Shown here: one piece after another, positions 1 to 6,529 of the stretch
How positions within the stretch are numbered: the first letter of the stretch is position 1
How the letters are laid out: each line of letters begins with the position of its first letter
Source of the DNA: Chitinophagaceae bacterium
GTDB taxonomy: Bacteria; Bacteroidota; Bacteroidia; Chitinophagales; Chitinophagaceae
DNA: 8,537 nt
Reading direction: 5' to 3'
Assembly (NCBI GenBank): GCA_003151295.1
Contig: PLXD01000522.1
Span: 1-8,537 of the forward strand
Position numbers and translations under genes: made by a program
The notes under the pieces: model-generated
Seen by the model: the letters and a program-made list of their open reading frames with translations, nothing else
Told to the model about the DNA's origin: nothing
Databases searched by the model: none

Positions 1-297
1 GGTGTAATTCGGCCCGTCGGTGCTGGTCCCTTTCAGAGTGCCCACATGGCTATGACTGCTGATCAGGGCGGGCATAACGGTCTTCCCTGTAAGGTCTATC
101 ACCCTCGCATGAGAGGATGGGATGGCTTTCTGAATGGCGGCGATGGTGTCTGCCTGGATCAGTATATCCGTATTGGTCCTGGGGGAACCGCCATTGCCGT
201 CGATCAGGGTCACATGTTTCAGTAGGATAGCCTGGGCCTGGGCAGTCGTGGCGGCGGCTGCCAAAAACACCAGTAGAAAGAGACCTGCTTTTTTCAT
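1..297 (-). CDS. Secreted amidohydrolase, N-terminal 99 residues (runs off left edge)
   Basis: The frame is open from an ATG at 295-297 to the window edge, so only the N-terminus is present. Residues 1-22 form a signal peptide (Lys-rich start, FLLVFLAAAA core, Ala-Gln-Ala end), suggesting export. Residues 23-70 fit the small beta-sandwich that opens metal-dependent amidohydrolases (LIDGNGG, then TDILIQADTIAAI, then VIDLTGKTVMPALI). His82 and His84 form the HxH pair that in this superfamily binds the catalytic metal at the end of the first barrel strand. The usual PGLID-x-H-x-H reads PALISSHSH here, so Gly and Asp are replaced while both metal ligands remain. Imidazolonepropionase-like or dipeptidase-like members are the closest guess; the substrate cannot be told without the barrel. 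No clear Shine-Dalgarno precedes the start (ATTATG context), as is common in Bacteroidota. Confidence 0.85.
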   Translation of the reverse strand, partial: MKKAGLFLLVFLAAAATTAQAQAILLKHVTLIDGNGGSPRTNTDILIQADTIAAIQKAIPSSHARVIDLTGKTVMPALISSHSHVGTLKGTSTDGPNYT

Positions 298-336
298 AAT
301 CTAAGAATTTTAAATGCTTGACCCCACTTGATTCCT

Positions 337-353
337 TCCGGTTTACTACCGGA
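337..353. repeat. 6-bp inverted repeat upstream of the amidohydrolase
   Basis: TCCGGT (337-342) and ACCGGA (348-353) are perfect inverted arms around a 5-nt loop. No T tract follows on either strand, so it is not a convincing intrinsic terminator. It lies about 40 bp upstream of the amidohydrolase start and overlaps the end of a possible gene remnant. It could be an operator or an RNA hairpin; the function is unknown. Confidence 0.4.
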
Positions 354-480
354 TACGTCTATTACTGACGAAGTTCCTGAATTCCCGGTTGAAATACTGA
401 ACTATTTCCGCCCGCACATTGTTAATGCTTTGAGCCATATCACCATTACCGCCAGGGATATCGGGCTTGACCCGCAGAAT
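346..480 (-). pseudogene. Possible C-terminal gene remnant, family not recognised
   Basis: On the minus strand a 44-codon frame lies between a TAG at 481-483 and a TAG at 346-348. It reads like the end of a protein: KPDIPGGNGDM, then a helical-looking stretch SINNVRAEIVQYFNREF, ending in a basic tail. There is no plausible start for a whole gene. It ends 48 nt before the amidohydrolase start on the same strand, so it may be the tail of a former upstream operon partner, cut off where the stress-protein gene begins. The plus strand of the same stretch is also open: 322-501, 59 codons, stop overlapping the stress-protein ATG, no ATG near its beginning. Third-position GC is similar on both strands, so the coding strand cannot be decided by eye. 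Confidence 0.3.
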
Positions 481-497
481 CTAAAAATGCAACAAAC

Positions 498-1352
498 ATG
501 AAAACGCTTCTGGTACCCGTAGATTTTTCTTCTTCATCGAACAATTCCGTACGTTATGCAGCCAAATTATCCCTTGACCCGGGAAATGAGATTGGGCATA
601 TCATCTTATTGCATAGTTACTATGTTTCCATCTACGAACAAATCCTTCCCTCCCCCGATCTTGTGCAAGTAGGGGAAAAAGAGGTCCGGGAGAAAAGACA
701 GGAGGTGAAGGATCATCTCGCAGCTTTAAGCCGGGACCTGTTCAGCGGTATCGACCAAAGGATAATCGTTGAGCAGGTATGCAGCAGACTCCCCTTAATA
801 AGGGCTATTCTGAATCAGGTAGAGGAAAAAAAACCCGACCTTTTGATCCTCGGAAGCAATAGTAACGGCGACCCCGCAGAGAGCAATATTGGTGCGCAGG
901 TGATCTGGATCGCAAAGACCAGCGCGGTGCCGGTCCTGGTCGTACCTGCAGAAACGAGTTTCACGGTCCCTAACCGCGTGCTGTTACCCTGCGATTTTAG
1001 GACCCTTTCGAATATTGACCTGTTAAAGAGCCTGGCAGACTCGCATTCCTGGATAAAAAAGGATCTATTGGTATTGAATGTGGATCCCGGTCTGAAGCGT
1101 GCGCAGCCCGATGAAAAATTCAAGGCAGTCCTGGACAGGTTGAACGCCTGGTTGAAAAATATCCCTCATGAGATCTATTATTCCGATGAGCCGGACATCC
1201 TTCGCGGTATCTTGGATTTTGCGGAGGAAAAGCAGGTAGACCTGGTCATTGCGCTTCCAGGAAAACACAGCTTTTTATACTCGCTGACCCATAAAAGCAT
1301 TACGGAGGCATTATCGGTAAACGCGGAAAAGCCTGTATTGATCCTTAAATGA
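498..1352 (+). CDS. Universal stress protein, tandem UspA domains (284 aa)
   Basis: Cytoplasmic protein with two Usp folds in tandem, the common Bacteroidota arrangement. Domain 1 is about residues 1-152: it opens with the strand LLVPVDFS (4-11) and ends with LLILGS (115-120) and VPVLVVP (144-150). Domain 2 is about residues 159-284: it opens with RVLLPCDF (160-167), contains DLVIALPGKHS near the end, and closes with KPVLIL. In family members that bind ATP, a G-x2-G-x9-G-S/T loop precedes the last strand. Here domain 1 has G119, G124 and G132 with other spacing, and domain 2 lacks the pattern, so nucleotide binding is doubtful. Domain 2 has the KHS...THKS-T arrangement typical of Bacteroidota Usp proteins. 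Such proteins are linked to stress survival, but the partner is unknown. The ATG at 498 follows an A-rich leader with no strong Shine-Dalgarno, and its first bases overlap the stop of a short upstream open frame (ATGA). Confidence 0.9.
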   Translation: MKTLLVPVDFSSSSNNSVRYAAKLSLDPGNEIGHIILLHSYYVSIYEQILPSPDLVQVGEKEVREKRQEVKDHLAALSRDLFSGIDQRIIVEQVCSRLPLIRAILNQVEEKKPDLLILGSNSNGDPAESNIGAQVIWIAKTSAVPVLVVPAETSFTVPNRVLLPCDFRTLSNIDLLKSLADSHSWIKKDLLVLNVDPGLKRAQPDEKFKAVLDRLNAWLKNIPHEIYYSDEPDILRGILDFAEEKQVDLVIALPGKHSFLYSLTHKSITEALSVNAEKPVLILK

Positions 1353-1408
1353 CGATTATTTGATAAATTAGCATACGATCCCGGAGAAAAGATTCTATAC
1401 GGATGTGT

Positions 1409-1454
1409 ATGCTTATTGGAGAAATTGTTATTAGCATGCTTATTCATGCTTATT
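1409..1454. promoter_or_regulatory. Three ATGCTTATT direct repeats before the beta-barrel gene
   Basis: The 9-mer ATGCTTATT occurs at 1409-1417, 1436-1444 and 1446-1454. The last two are 10 bp apart start to start, about one helical turn, and the first is 27 bp upstream of the second. All lie in the 121-bp gap between the stress-protein stop and the beta-barrel start, the last ending 19 bp before the ATG. The spacing suggests side-by-side regulator binding, but slippage in AT-rich DNA could also create it. Confidence 0.4.
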
Positions 1455-1473
1455 TAACTATAAATACATTTAT

Positions 1474-2280
1474 ATGACTGGAAAATTGCTAAAACCAACG
1501 CTTGGATTAATGATGTTGCTGACTATTATGACGACCGCCGAAGCCCAGTGGGATATTGGCGCTAAAGGAGGGATCAGTATTCCCAACCTTACGGCAGGAG
1601 GTTCTCAACAAAACCCTGTTAATACAGGTTATAGCTCCCGTCAGGGGCCTGATTTCGGCCTATTCGGAGAATACCATTTTACAAAATTTTTTTCACTGGA
1701 AGTCGGCGCCGAATATTCTTCCCAGGGTGGCAAGAAGAACGGATTTCAGACATTCACGACACCGCCGGAACTGGTGGGGTATTATGAATCGCAAAGTATG
1801 ACGGCTCCTCCCTATCTCTATGCTAATTATAAAAGCGAAGCCAAACTGAATTACCTGATGATCCCCGTACTCGCAAAAGTAGGCTGGGACCTGGGCCGGC
1901 AATCACCTTTCCGTTTCTATGTGGCAGCAGGACCTTTCCTGGGCATACTGCTATCCGCAAAACAAGTGACAAGCGGCAACAGCTTGGTATACCAGGACGC
2001 TGCGGGCACCGAGGCTTTACCCACAGGTACCCAATCCTTCGACCAGACTACCGACCTGAAAAGCGAATTGCATACCTTTAATTTTGGGATAGATGGCCAT
2101 ATCGGACTGGCATATGCGTTGGGACTTGATAAGCGCCAGCACCTATTCGTGGAAGCAGGCGGCAACTATGGATTTCTCAATATCCAAAAGGGAACGGCCA
2201 ATGGCAAAAACAATGCAGGGGCCGCCGTTGCGACCATCGGATATTCTCATGCCCTATGCAGGCACAAAAAGAACTTCTGA
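1474..2280 (+). CDS. Outer-membrane beta-barrel protein, PorT-like (268 aa)
   Basis: Residues 1-24 form a signal peptide (basic start, LGLMMLLTIMTT core, cleavage likely after AEA before QWDIGAKGG). The mature part alternates polar and hydrophobic or aromatic residues and carries features of the OMP_b-brl/PorT-like family: WDIGAKGGIS at the start, FGLFGEYHFTKFFSLEVGAEYSSQG, LNYLMIPVLAKVG in the middle, FYVAAGPFLGILL, then FNFGIDGHIGLAYALG near the end. It should form an 8- to 10-strand barrel in the outer membrane. The family is large and mostly uncharacterised. The chain ends in a basic tail with a terminal Phe (HKKNF). It lies downstream of the stress-protein gene on the same strand but 121 bp away, with repeats in the gap, so it probably has its own promoter. 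Confidence 0.88.
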   Translation: MTGKLLKPTLGLMMLLTIMTTAEAQWDIGAKGGISIPNLTAGGSQQNPVNTGYSSRQGPDFGLFGEYHFTKFFSLEVGAEYSSQGGKKNGFQTFTTPPELVGYYESQSMTAPPYLYANYKSEAKLNYLMIPVLAKVGWDLGRQSPFRFYVAAGPFLGILLSAKQVTSGNSLVYQDAAGTEALPTGTQSFDQTTDLKSELHTFNFGIDGHIGLAYALGLDKRQHLFVEAGGNYGFLNIQKGTANGKNNAGAAVATIGYSHALCRHKKNF

Positions 2281-2352
2281 GAAAAGTAGGAATAACTCAT
2301 AGGCATCCCTTGTAGTTCGCTTAGAGAGATGAGTGGAAAAAATTCGCTTCAT

Positions 2353-2387
2353 TTTGCTGTTAAAACAAAAGGGTTGCATTAACTTTG
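2353..2387 (+). promoter_or_regulatory. Candidate Bacteroidota-type promoter upstream of tRNA-Gln
   Basis: TAACTTTG at 2380-2387 matches the Bacteroidota -7 consensus TAnnTTTG. A TTTG at 2353-2356 could be the -33 element, though the 23-nt gap is slightly longer than the usual 19-21. Transcription would start near 2393 and give a leader of about 95 nt before the tRNA, including a small hairpin (GGTAG 2401-2405 with CTACC 2412-2416). A weaker -7-like TACTTTTC lies directly before the tRNA (2472-2479). The rest of 2281-2487 shows nothing recognisable. Confidence 0.45.
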
Positions 2388-2487
2388 CCGTCCGATTGGG
2401 GGTAGGGCTTTCTACCTCTTATCGGAGCAAATTCGTAAAAGCATGAATATCAATGCATAAGATATTCACTTTACTTTTCGCAGCCAT

Positions 2488-2558
2488 TGCCTGATAGTAT
2501 AATGGTAGTACGACAGATTCTGGATCTGTTTGTCTTGGTTCGAATCCAGGTCGGGCAA
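2488..2558 (+). tRNA. tRNA-Gln (anticodon CTG)
   Basis: A full cloverleaf can be drawn. The acceptor stem is TGCCTGA with TCGGGCA (one G-U pair), the D arm GTAT/GTAC around an AATGGTA loop, the anticodon stem ACAGA/TCTGT around TTCTGGA, and the T arm CTTGG/CCAGG around TTCGAAT. The anticodon CTG is at 2520-2522, decoding CAG (glutamine). The discriminator is A2558. CCA is not encoded (CAA follows), so it must be added after transcription. The gene is directly followed by a strong terminator, and pieces of its 3' end recur three more times in the window, pointing to use as an integration site. Confidence 0.95.
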
Positions 2559-2564
2559 CAAAGG

Positions 2565-2595
2565 CCCCTCGCGATAGCGGGGGGTTTTGTTTTTT
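2565..2595 (+). terminator. Rho-independent terminator of tRNA-Gln
   Basis: CCCCTCGC (2565-2572) pairs with GCGGGGGG (2577-2584) in an 8-bp stem with one G-U pair and a GATA tetraloop. TTTTGTTTTTT follows at 2585-2595. It begins six bases after the mature tRNA end. A degenerate copy occurs at 8026-8060. Confidence 0.9.
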
Positions 2596-2605
2596 CCGGT
2601 AGTGG

Positions 2606-2725
2606 GGCGAGGTCACTCGCCTTAGCGAATGGAGAAAACAAAACCGTACCGACGAATGTCGGGACAGGGTCTTTTGAGTAATGCAAAGCGGGTTTGGATC
2701 ACCGAAGGCGGCCCCAAGGCGCCGC
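2606..2725. repeat. Cluster of three short GC-rich hairpins after the tRNA terminator
   Basis: Three perfect inverted repeats follow the tRNA terminator: GGCGAG/CTCGCC (2606-2611/2616-2621, GTCA loop), CCGAC/GTCGG (2649-2653/2658-2662, GAAT loop) and GCGGC/GCCGC (2708-2712/2721-2725, 8-nt loop). No T tract follows the first or the last. The density suggests REP-like palindromic filler or remnants of a small mobile element, not three terminators. No gene is supported here; open frames on the minus strand are antisense to the tRNA. Confidence 0.4.
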
Positions 2726-2729
2726 AGGT

Positions 2730-2745
2730 AATCCAGGTCGGGCAA
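2730..2745 (+). repeat. tRNA-Gln 3'-end copy no. 2 (att-like, 16 nt)
   Basis: AATCCAGGTCGGGCAA is identical to tRNA-Gln positions 2543-2558, covering part of the T loop, the T-stem 3' strand, the acceptor 3' strand and the discriminator base. The sequence before and after does not match the tRNA gene, so this is a bare fragment in the same orientation. Such short copies are what tRNA-targeting integrases leave at the far end of an integrated element. No integrase is present. Confidence 0.7.
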
Positions 2746-3022
2746 ACAGCATCCCCCTCTTTCTTCCATGAAGACGGCCCCCCGATAACGCAATCACCAC
2801 ATTTATGAAAGACTCAGACTATCCCAGAAGACAGCTCCGCCTACTCCGATTCTTAAATAAGACATTAAGATATCCGGATTGCAGGGTATGTATTTTATTG
2901 ATAGGACTAACGGCTTGGCTTACACCAACAAGGACTATGTTCTTCGCATAAATCATTAAATAATCAAATAAAGGTCCAACACCAAGCTGTGAGCTTGTTT
3001 TTCCCGCAGACGCCAACATATT
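2746..3022. other. Gene-poor stretch with only doubtful coding traces
   Basis: No convincing gene is present. On the plus strand, 2861-2956 is a 31-codon frame beginning right after a stop. It reads like protein (SGLQGMYFIDRTNGLAYTN, then KDYVLRI) and could be a relic of a secreted or beta-propeller-like protein, but it has no start and is very short. An ATG-started 48-codon frame at 2805-2951 has no recognisable content. A minus-strand frame at 2819-3019 lacks any family signal. Confidence 0.3.
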
Positions 3023-3229
3023 TCATTTTACAACTTGAGGAAGGGCCGGATAAGGCGTATTATACCCTTTTATCGAATGCCAGATAATCCGGTTGAACGT
3101 AGTTTCATCAACTTTGTCATAATCATCCAGGTCTTGTTGTAAAGATTTGAGCGCCCAATACCGCTTTTTGCCCGTTAATGCCTGCAAAGGAGGATTTAAC
3201 CGATCAAGAGGGATATTATTGGTTTCTGC
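3023..3229 (-). pseudogene. C-terminal remnant of a possible phosphoesterase/alkaline-phosphatase-family protein
   Basis: On the minus strand 68 sense codons run from 3229 to a TGA at 3023-3025; the frame is closed upstream by a TAA at 3230-3232. There is no start codon or signal peptide, and the text reads as a protein end: IPLDRLNPPLQALTGKKRYW, a helical LKSLQQDLDDYDKVDE, then FNRIIWHSIKGYNTPYP and a short tail. The last motif recalls the C-terminus of Bacteroidota bifunctional YncE/alkaline-phosphatase-family proteins. That assignment is from memory and only moderately sure; that this is a gene tail is more certain. The N-terminal bulk is missing, cut within about 10 bp of where the oppositely oriented ABC-permease remnant begins. 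Confidence 0.5.
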
Positions 3230-3240
3230 TTATCGTGATT

Positions 3241-3474
3241 CTGTTAAACCGGGAGTTCCTGGCGCGCGTCACCCTTTCCATATTCATCGCTCCACCGATC
3301 GCCTGGTGGACCATGAGCCGCTGGCTGGATGGCTATGCCTACCGGATCCATCTGAGCCCGCCCCTATTCCTGCTGGCAGGTCTTTGTGGCATCCTGATCG
3401 CGCTGCTGACCGTCAGCTTCCAGTCCATCCGGGCCGCGCGTGCAAACCCGGCCGGAGTTTTACGAAACGATTAA
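3241..3474 (+). pseudogene. ABC transporter permease (MacB/FtsX type), C-terminal remnant
   Basis: The 77 codons before the TAA at 3472-3474 match the end of Bacteroidota MacB/FtsX-like permeases, which are normally about 750-800 residues. REFLARV is followed by the membrane segment TLSIFIAPPIAWWTMSRWL, the DGYAYRI loop, a last membrane helix (LFLLAGLCGILIALLTV) and the typical tail SFQSIRAARANPAGVLRND. Roughly nine tenths of the gene, including the periplasmic domain and first helices, is absent. The frame stays open upstream to an ATG at 3178, but codons 3178-3240 lie antisense to the neighbouring remnant and do not look like permease. Full-length relatives work in efflux or lipoprotein-export complexes with an ATPase; this piece cannot. 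Confidence 0.8.
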
Positions 3475-3507
3475 AAGGACGATTTCGCGGAGGTCCCGCA
3501 AGGCGTT

Positions 3508-6066
3508 TCAATAATCGAATATGAACAGGAAGCGTATACCATAACGGGGCACCATTGGATGGTTCAGATAAGAGAAGCGCTCTATAGCATCGACCCTCAA
3601 AAATTTGAAGATATTGCCGATGGCGAAACCTCCTTCGATATAGGGCTGACTGCCCAGCGCGAAAGTGCTGACCTGGCCGTTGGTTACAGGGAATTTTAAT
3701 AGCGATGGGTGCTCTGCCGGATTATTTTCAGCCCTTAATCCTCCGTATAATATTTTCCCGGTAATGATTTCCCGCCATTTCAATTTTTTCAGGAAGGGAA
3801 CTTTATTAAAAATAAAACCGTTGAAGTGGTGTTCGGCATTGATCCCCGCATAGTGGTCGCTGACAAATTCCAGGAAGTTCATCAGGTTATAGGAGTTTGG
3901 CTGATAGCCGTAGGTCTGGTTGGCAGGCAGTATTCCAAGCAGCGGAAAGGGCAACTTTCCGCCTATATATGCACCAAACAGGTTCACATCGGTGTATCCG
4001 AAGGTAGAAAGATAAAAGCGTTTAAAAATATTCAGATTGATATCCTGGTAGGAATAGTTACCGCCGAACAGACCTTTAATGCCGGCGATATATTGCAGGT
4101 TAAAAATAGGGTACCGATTGGGAAAAGGTACGCGATACACTCTTCCCTGGTAAAATTTTTCATGCGGCGCCCATCGGATCTGGGCAGAAAACTGGGAAGT
4201 AACGATGCTGCCAACCGTATCGGGAAGATCATCTTTGGTCCGGATATATTGAATGTCGCCTGCAGGCTGCTGCACCCAGTATTTTAATCCAAAGCCATAC
4301 GAAAGATGATTGGGCAGTTCATGAATATAATCGATCCGGAAGATATCATTGTAAAGCCATTTATCGGCATCGCCTCTTTTGAAAGACGAGAGAAAACCGT
4401 TGGCCTGTACAAACTGAAGATTCTGACCCGGTATTTGCAGATCATGCATGAAATTGGCCTTGATATAATGAAGGGGATAGCCATAATCGGACAGCTTATT
4501 AAAGGAGTAAGCGAGACCAAGATTATATTTCCATCGTTGGTCGGCAAATCCATATGCTCCATAGCCGTCCAGGTAAATGCGCTTGCTGAATGCCGGCGTG
4601 CTCCTGCCGCCGAAACTTAGTCGTAAACCCTCAACAGGATTAAAACTGTAAAAAGTGTTGGCAGGACCTATTTCAAATTTGCCTGCGCTTTTGTAGCCAG
4701 CAAGGACGAGGTTGAGCAGGTCTTTGGTCCTGACAAAAGTCCGCAGATGCCGCAGGCTGTCGATATTGGCATATACCCGGGATTCTCCTGCACTCAAAGG
4801 CTCGTACCGATGTTCATTCCAGAAGGAATCGGGTTTCGACAAGGTATCGGAAGCATTCTTGCCTGGATCGGCCTGGGAGAAGACATCATCCGCTATAGGC
4901 TGGCTGGTCACGAGATGACTATAAGAAACCAATTTACGCCCATGTATCCCCTTTCCTTTAGCCGAAAAGGAAAAGTCTGCGGAGGCATCCGAACTCACTC
5001 TATAATAGTGATCGTCCGAGGTCTTCTCAAATTCCTGATGGATATGCAAATTCTTAACGAAGTTGAGATTGATCTTTTTACTGATGGTCATTGATACCTT
5101 TTCAACAGCATAGTTTCCATCCAGGGTGATAAATAACACCCCCCTGAACAAAAGATCGTCGGGATTACGCGGAATGAAATTCAAACGGATCAGCTTTTCG
5201 CCATTGCTGACGACCGTCTCCCCCAGGGAAAATTCATAAAAGGTCGGTGAAACATTCGATATGGGACTTAAGAACTGGTTGGTGAAAAGCATGATGTTGT
5301 TATCATAAATGTCGATATCCGAAAAGAGGGTATTCATATAGTCGCTAACACCCTTCGTATCGACCAGGTCTCCGTAATCCACCCTCTTTTCTGCGGTAAC
5401 GATCTGTTTCGTTCTTGCCGGCTTTTTTTGCAAATAATTCTCCGACAATTTTTCTTCCATGTAAACGGGATAAAGAAGGGAAGTATCATCCCCTGCCAGT
5501 GTATCCGGATGGTTGAACAGAAAGCTATAGGGCCGAAGCATTCGTTTACTGAGCTTTTTAGGATCTAAATTCCACAGACTTATTTCCGCCTTTTCATATT
5601 CTTCATAAGTTGCATAGTCAAATGCCTCCGGCCGATTCGATTCTTTATTGGCGATGACCTTCCGGATCAACTCGACTGCTGGATTATTCTTATTGCGGTA
5701 TTTAGTCGTTCTCTTATTAGTGATCACGACCTCATCGAGTTGTTTGACTTCCGGCATGAGGTCGACGACCAAGCGAAGACTGTCCGGAGAATGCGTCGAA
5801 ATCCTTTTAGGGGCATACCCGATCATGGATACAACCAAACTGATTTTTCCTGTTCCCACCGGTATTTCAAATCTTCCCAGGGAATCCGTCCTGGCTCCCT
5901 CATTGGCCGCCTTGTTATAAATGCTGGCATTTCTCAGCGGCTCGTGGGTAGTCGCGTTATTAACCGTGCCGGACAAAACATGGGCCTGTCCCAGGACCTT
6001 GACGGAACAAAAAAGAATAAACAGTAAAGAGAGAATTTTCGCCGGGAAATACTTCATATTATTCAT
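3508..6066 (-). CDS. DUF5686 outer-membrane protein with CarboxypepD_reg-like domain (852 aa)
   Basis: Residues 1-27 are a signal peptide (ILSLLFILFCS core, cleavage near VLGQ). Residues 30-115 form a CarboxypepD_reg-like beta-sandwich: LSGTVNNATTHEPLRNASIY, TDSLGRFEI, SMIGYAPKRIS, LMPEVKQLDEVVIT. The rest matches DUF5686 in length and style: AVELIRKVIANKESN, the YATYEEYEKAEI segment, and a long C-terminal part of alternating strands ending in an aromatic residue (FIFDY), as outer-membrane barrels do. It should lie in the outer membrane with the N-terminal domain in the periplasm. Full-length family members are about this size and none has a settled function. The gene is intact and stands alone; a second in-frame ATG (Met4) three codons in is an alternative start. 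It is the only large undamaged gene between the tRNA-tail repeats. Confidence 0.92.
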   Translation of the reverse strand: MNNMKYFPAKILSLLFILFCSVKVLGQAHVLSGTVNNATTHEPLRNASIYNKAANEGARTDSLGRFEIPVGTGKISLVVSMIGYAPKRISTHSPDSLRLVVDLMPEVKQLDEVVITNKRTTKYRNKNNPAVELIRKVIANKESNRPEAFDYATYEEYEKAEISLWNLDPKKLSKRMLRPYSFLFNHPDTLAGDDTSLLYPVYMEEKLSENYLQKKPARTKQIVTAEKRVDYGDLVDTKGVSDYMNTLFSDIDIYDNNIMLFTNQFLSPISNVSPTFYEFSLGETVVSNGEKLIRLNFIPRNPDDLLFRGVLFITLDGNYAVEKVSMTISKKINLNFVKNLHIHQEFEKTSDDHYYRVSSDASADFSFSAKGKGIHGRKLVSYSHLVTSQPIADDVFSQADPGKNASDTLSKPDSFWNEHRYEPLSAGESRVYANIDSLRHLRTFVRTKDLLNLVLAGYKSAGKFEIGPANTFYSFNPVEGLRLSFGGRSTPAFSKRIYLDGYGAYGFADQRWKYNLGLAYSFNKLSDYGYPLHYIKANFMHDLQIPGQNLQFVQANGFLSSFKRGDADKWLYNDIFRIDYIHELPNHLSYGFGLKYWVQQPAGDIQYIRTKDDLPDTVGSIVTSQFSAQIRWAPHEKFYQGRVYRVPFPNRYPIFNLQYIAGIKGLFGGNYSYQDINLNIFKRFYLSTFGYTDVNLFGAYIGGKLPFPLLGILPANQTYGYQPNSYNLMNFLEFVSDHYAGINAEHHFNGFIFNKVPFLKKLKWREIITGKILYGGLRAENNPAEHPSLLKFPVTNGQVSTFALGSQPYIEGGFAIGNIFKFLRVDAIERFSYLNHPMVPRYGIRFLFIFDY

Positions 6067-6071
6067 TTCCC

Positions 6072-6084
6072 ATTACGAAGTAAT
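6072..6084. promoter_or_regulatory. Inverted repeat at the DUF5686 gene start
   Basis: ATTAC-GAA-GTAAT is a perfect inverted repeat with 5-bp arms and a 3-nt spacer, its near edge five bases upstream of the DUF5686 start codon. It could be a small operator or an RNA hairpin over the translation start. The arms are short and AT-rich, so chance is a fair alternative. Confidence 0.25.
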
Positions 6085-6172
6085 TATCATATGGTTGTTT
6101 TTACCATCCTTTTTTTCCGGAACCGTCAGGCTAACTACCGGTCAGTAGTAATAACCTTACAGGCAGCCGGTC

Positions 6173-6295
6173 ATGACGGCAAGGACCGAAGTTGATAAAT
6201 TTAGCGGTAAAAATCTGCGTGAATTCCTGATTGTTGAGGAGAAATCTGAAGAAATAACAAATTATTGGCATGGCATTAAAATACCATTAATATAA
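6173..6295 (+). CDS. Possible small protein (40 aa), unknown
   Basis: An ATG at 6173 opens a 40-codon frame ending at TAA 6293-6295, in the gap between two minus-strand genes. The product is soluble and charged (FSGKNLREFLIVEEKSEEI, then NYWHGIKIPLI) with a balanced composition that looks more like protein than random AT-rich translation. No ribosome binding site or promoter is evident, and I do not recognise a family. It may be a true small gene, a relic of the N-terminus of a larger gene, or chance. The rest of 6067-6334 shows nothing else. Confidence 0.22.
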   Translation: MTARTEVDKFSGKNLREFLIVEEKSEEITNYWHGIKIPLI

Positions 6296-6334
6296 TACGC
6301 TACCGGCTATTATTCATGCAAATTGGTTACGCAC

Positions 6335-6529
6335 TTACTCCCCATGTCTTGAAAAAATAATACCTAGGGATAAAAGACCTAAATAAGGCAATACTAAAAT
6401 GCTGATAGAAATAATCAAATGCCGCTTCCTTTTCGGATTCCGATTCGATAATTCTTCATATTTACCGAAAATTTTCAGGTCCCGCTCCTTCATGATAAAA
6501 ATGTAGCCGAAGAGAACCGCCGTTAGCAT
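6335..6529 (-). pseudogene. Membrane-protein C-terminal fragment or small membrane protein (64 aa)
   Basis: The frame starts with ATG 6527-6529 and ends at 6335. It has a hydrophobic beginning (MLTAVLFGYIFIM), a charged linker (KERDLKIFGKYEELSNRNPKRKR) and a strong membrane helix (HLIISISILVLPYLGLLSLGIIF) before a short polar end. It looks like the last part of a longer integral membrane protein: the first helix is cut short and translation begins exactly where the coiled-coil frame breaks off. The start codon overlaps the upstream stop (ATGCTAA), so coupled translation of a genuine 64-residue protein is also possible. Family not recognised. Confidence 0.45.

Noticed and set aside
2419..2793. 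124-codon minus-strand frame (and a 71-codon one at 2471-2686) over the tRNA locus
   Set aside because: The translation contains the GFEPRQTDPESVVLPLYYQ text that results from reading tRNA-Gln backwards. This is a known source of false genes.
2819..3019. 66-codon minus-strand frame
   Set aside because: No domain, no coding-like codon bias and no context support; it also overlaps a possible plus-strand relic.
3178..3240. N-terminal extension of the ABC-permease frame to the ATG at 3178
   Set aside because: This part is antisense to the neighbouring minus-strand remnant and has no permease character; homology begins near 3241.
3147..3524. 125-codon plus-strand frame overlapping the permease remnant
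   Set aside because: It is a shifted frame of the permease remnant, rich in Pro, Arg and Gly and without family features.
3826..4620. Plus-strand open frames of 153 and 104 codons inside the DUF5686 gene
   Set aside because: They lie fully antisense to a long intact gene with a recognisable domain architecture, and show no signal or domain of their own.
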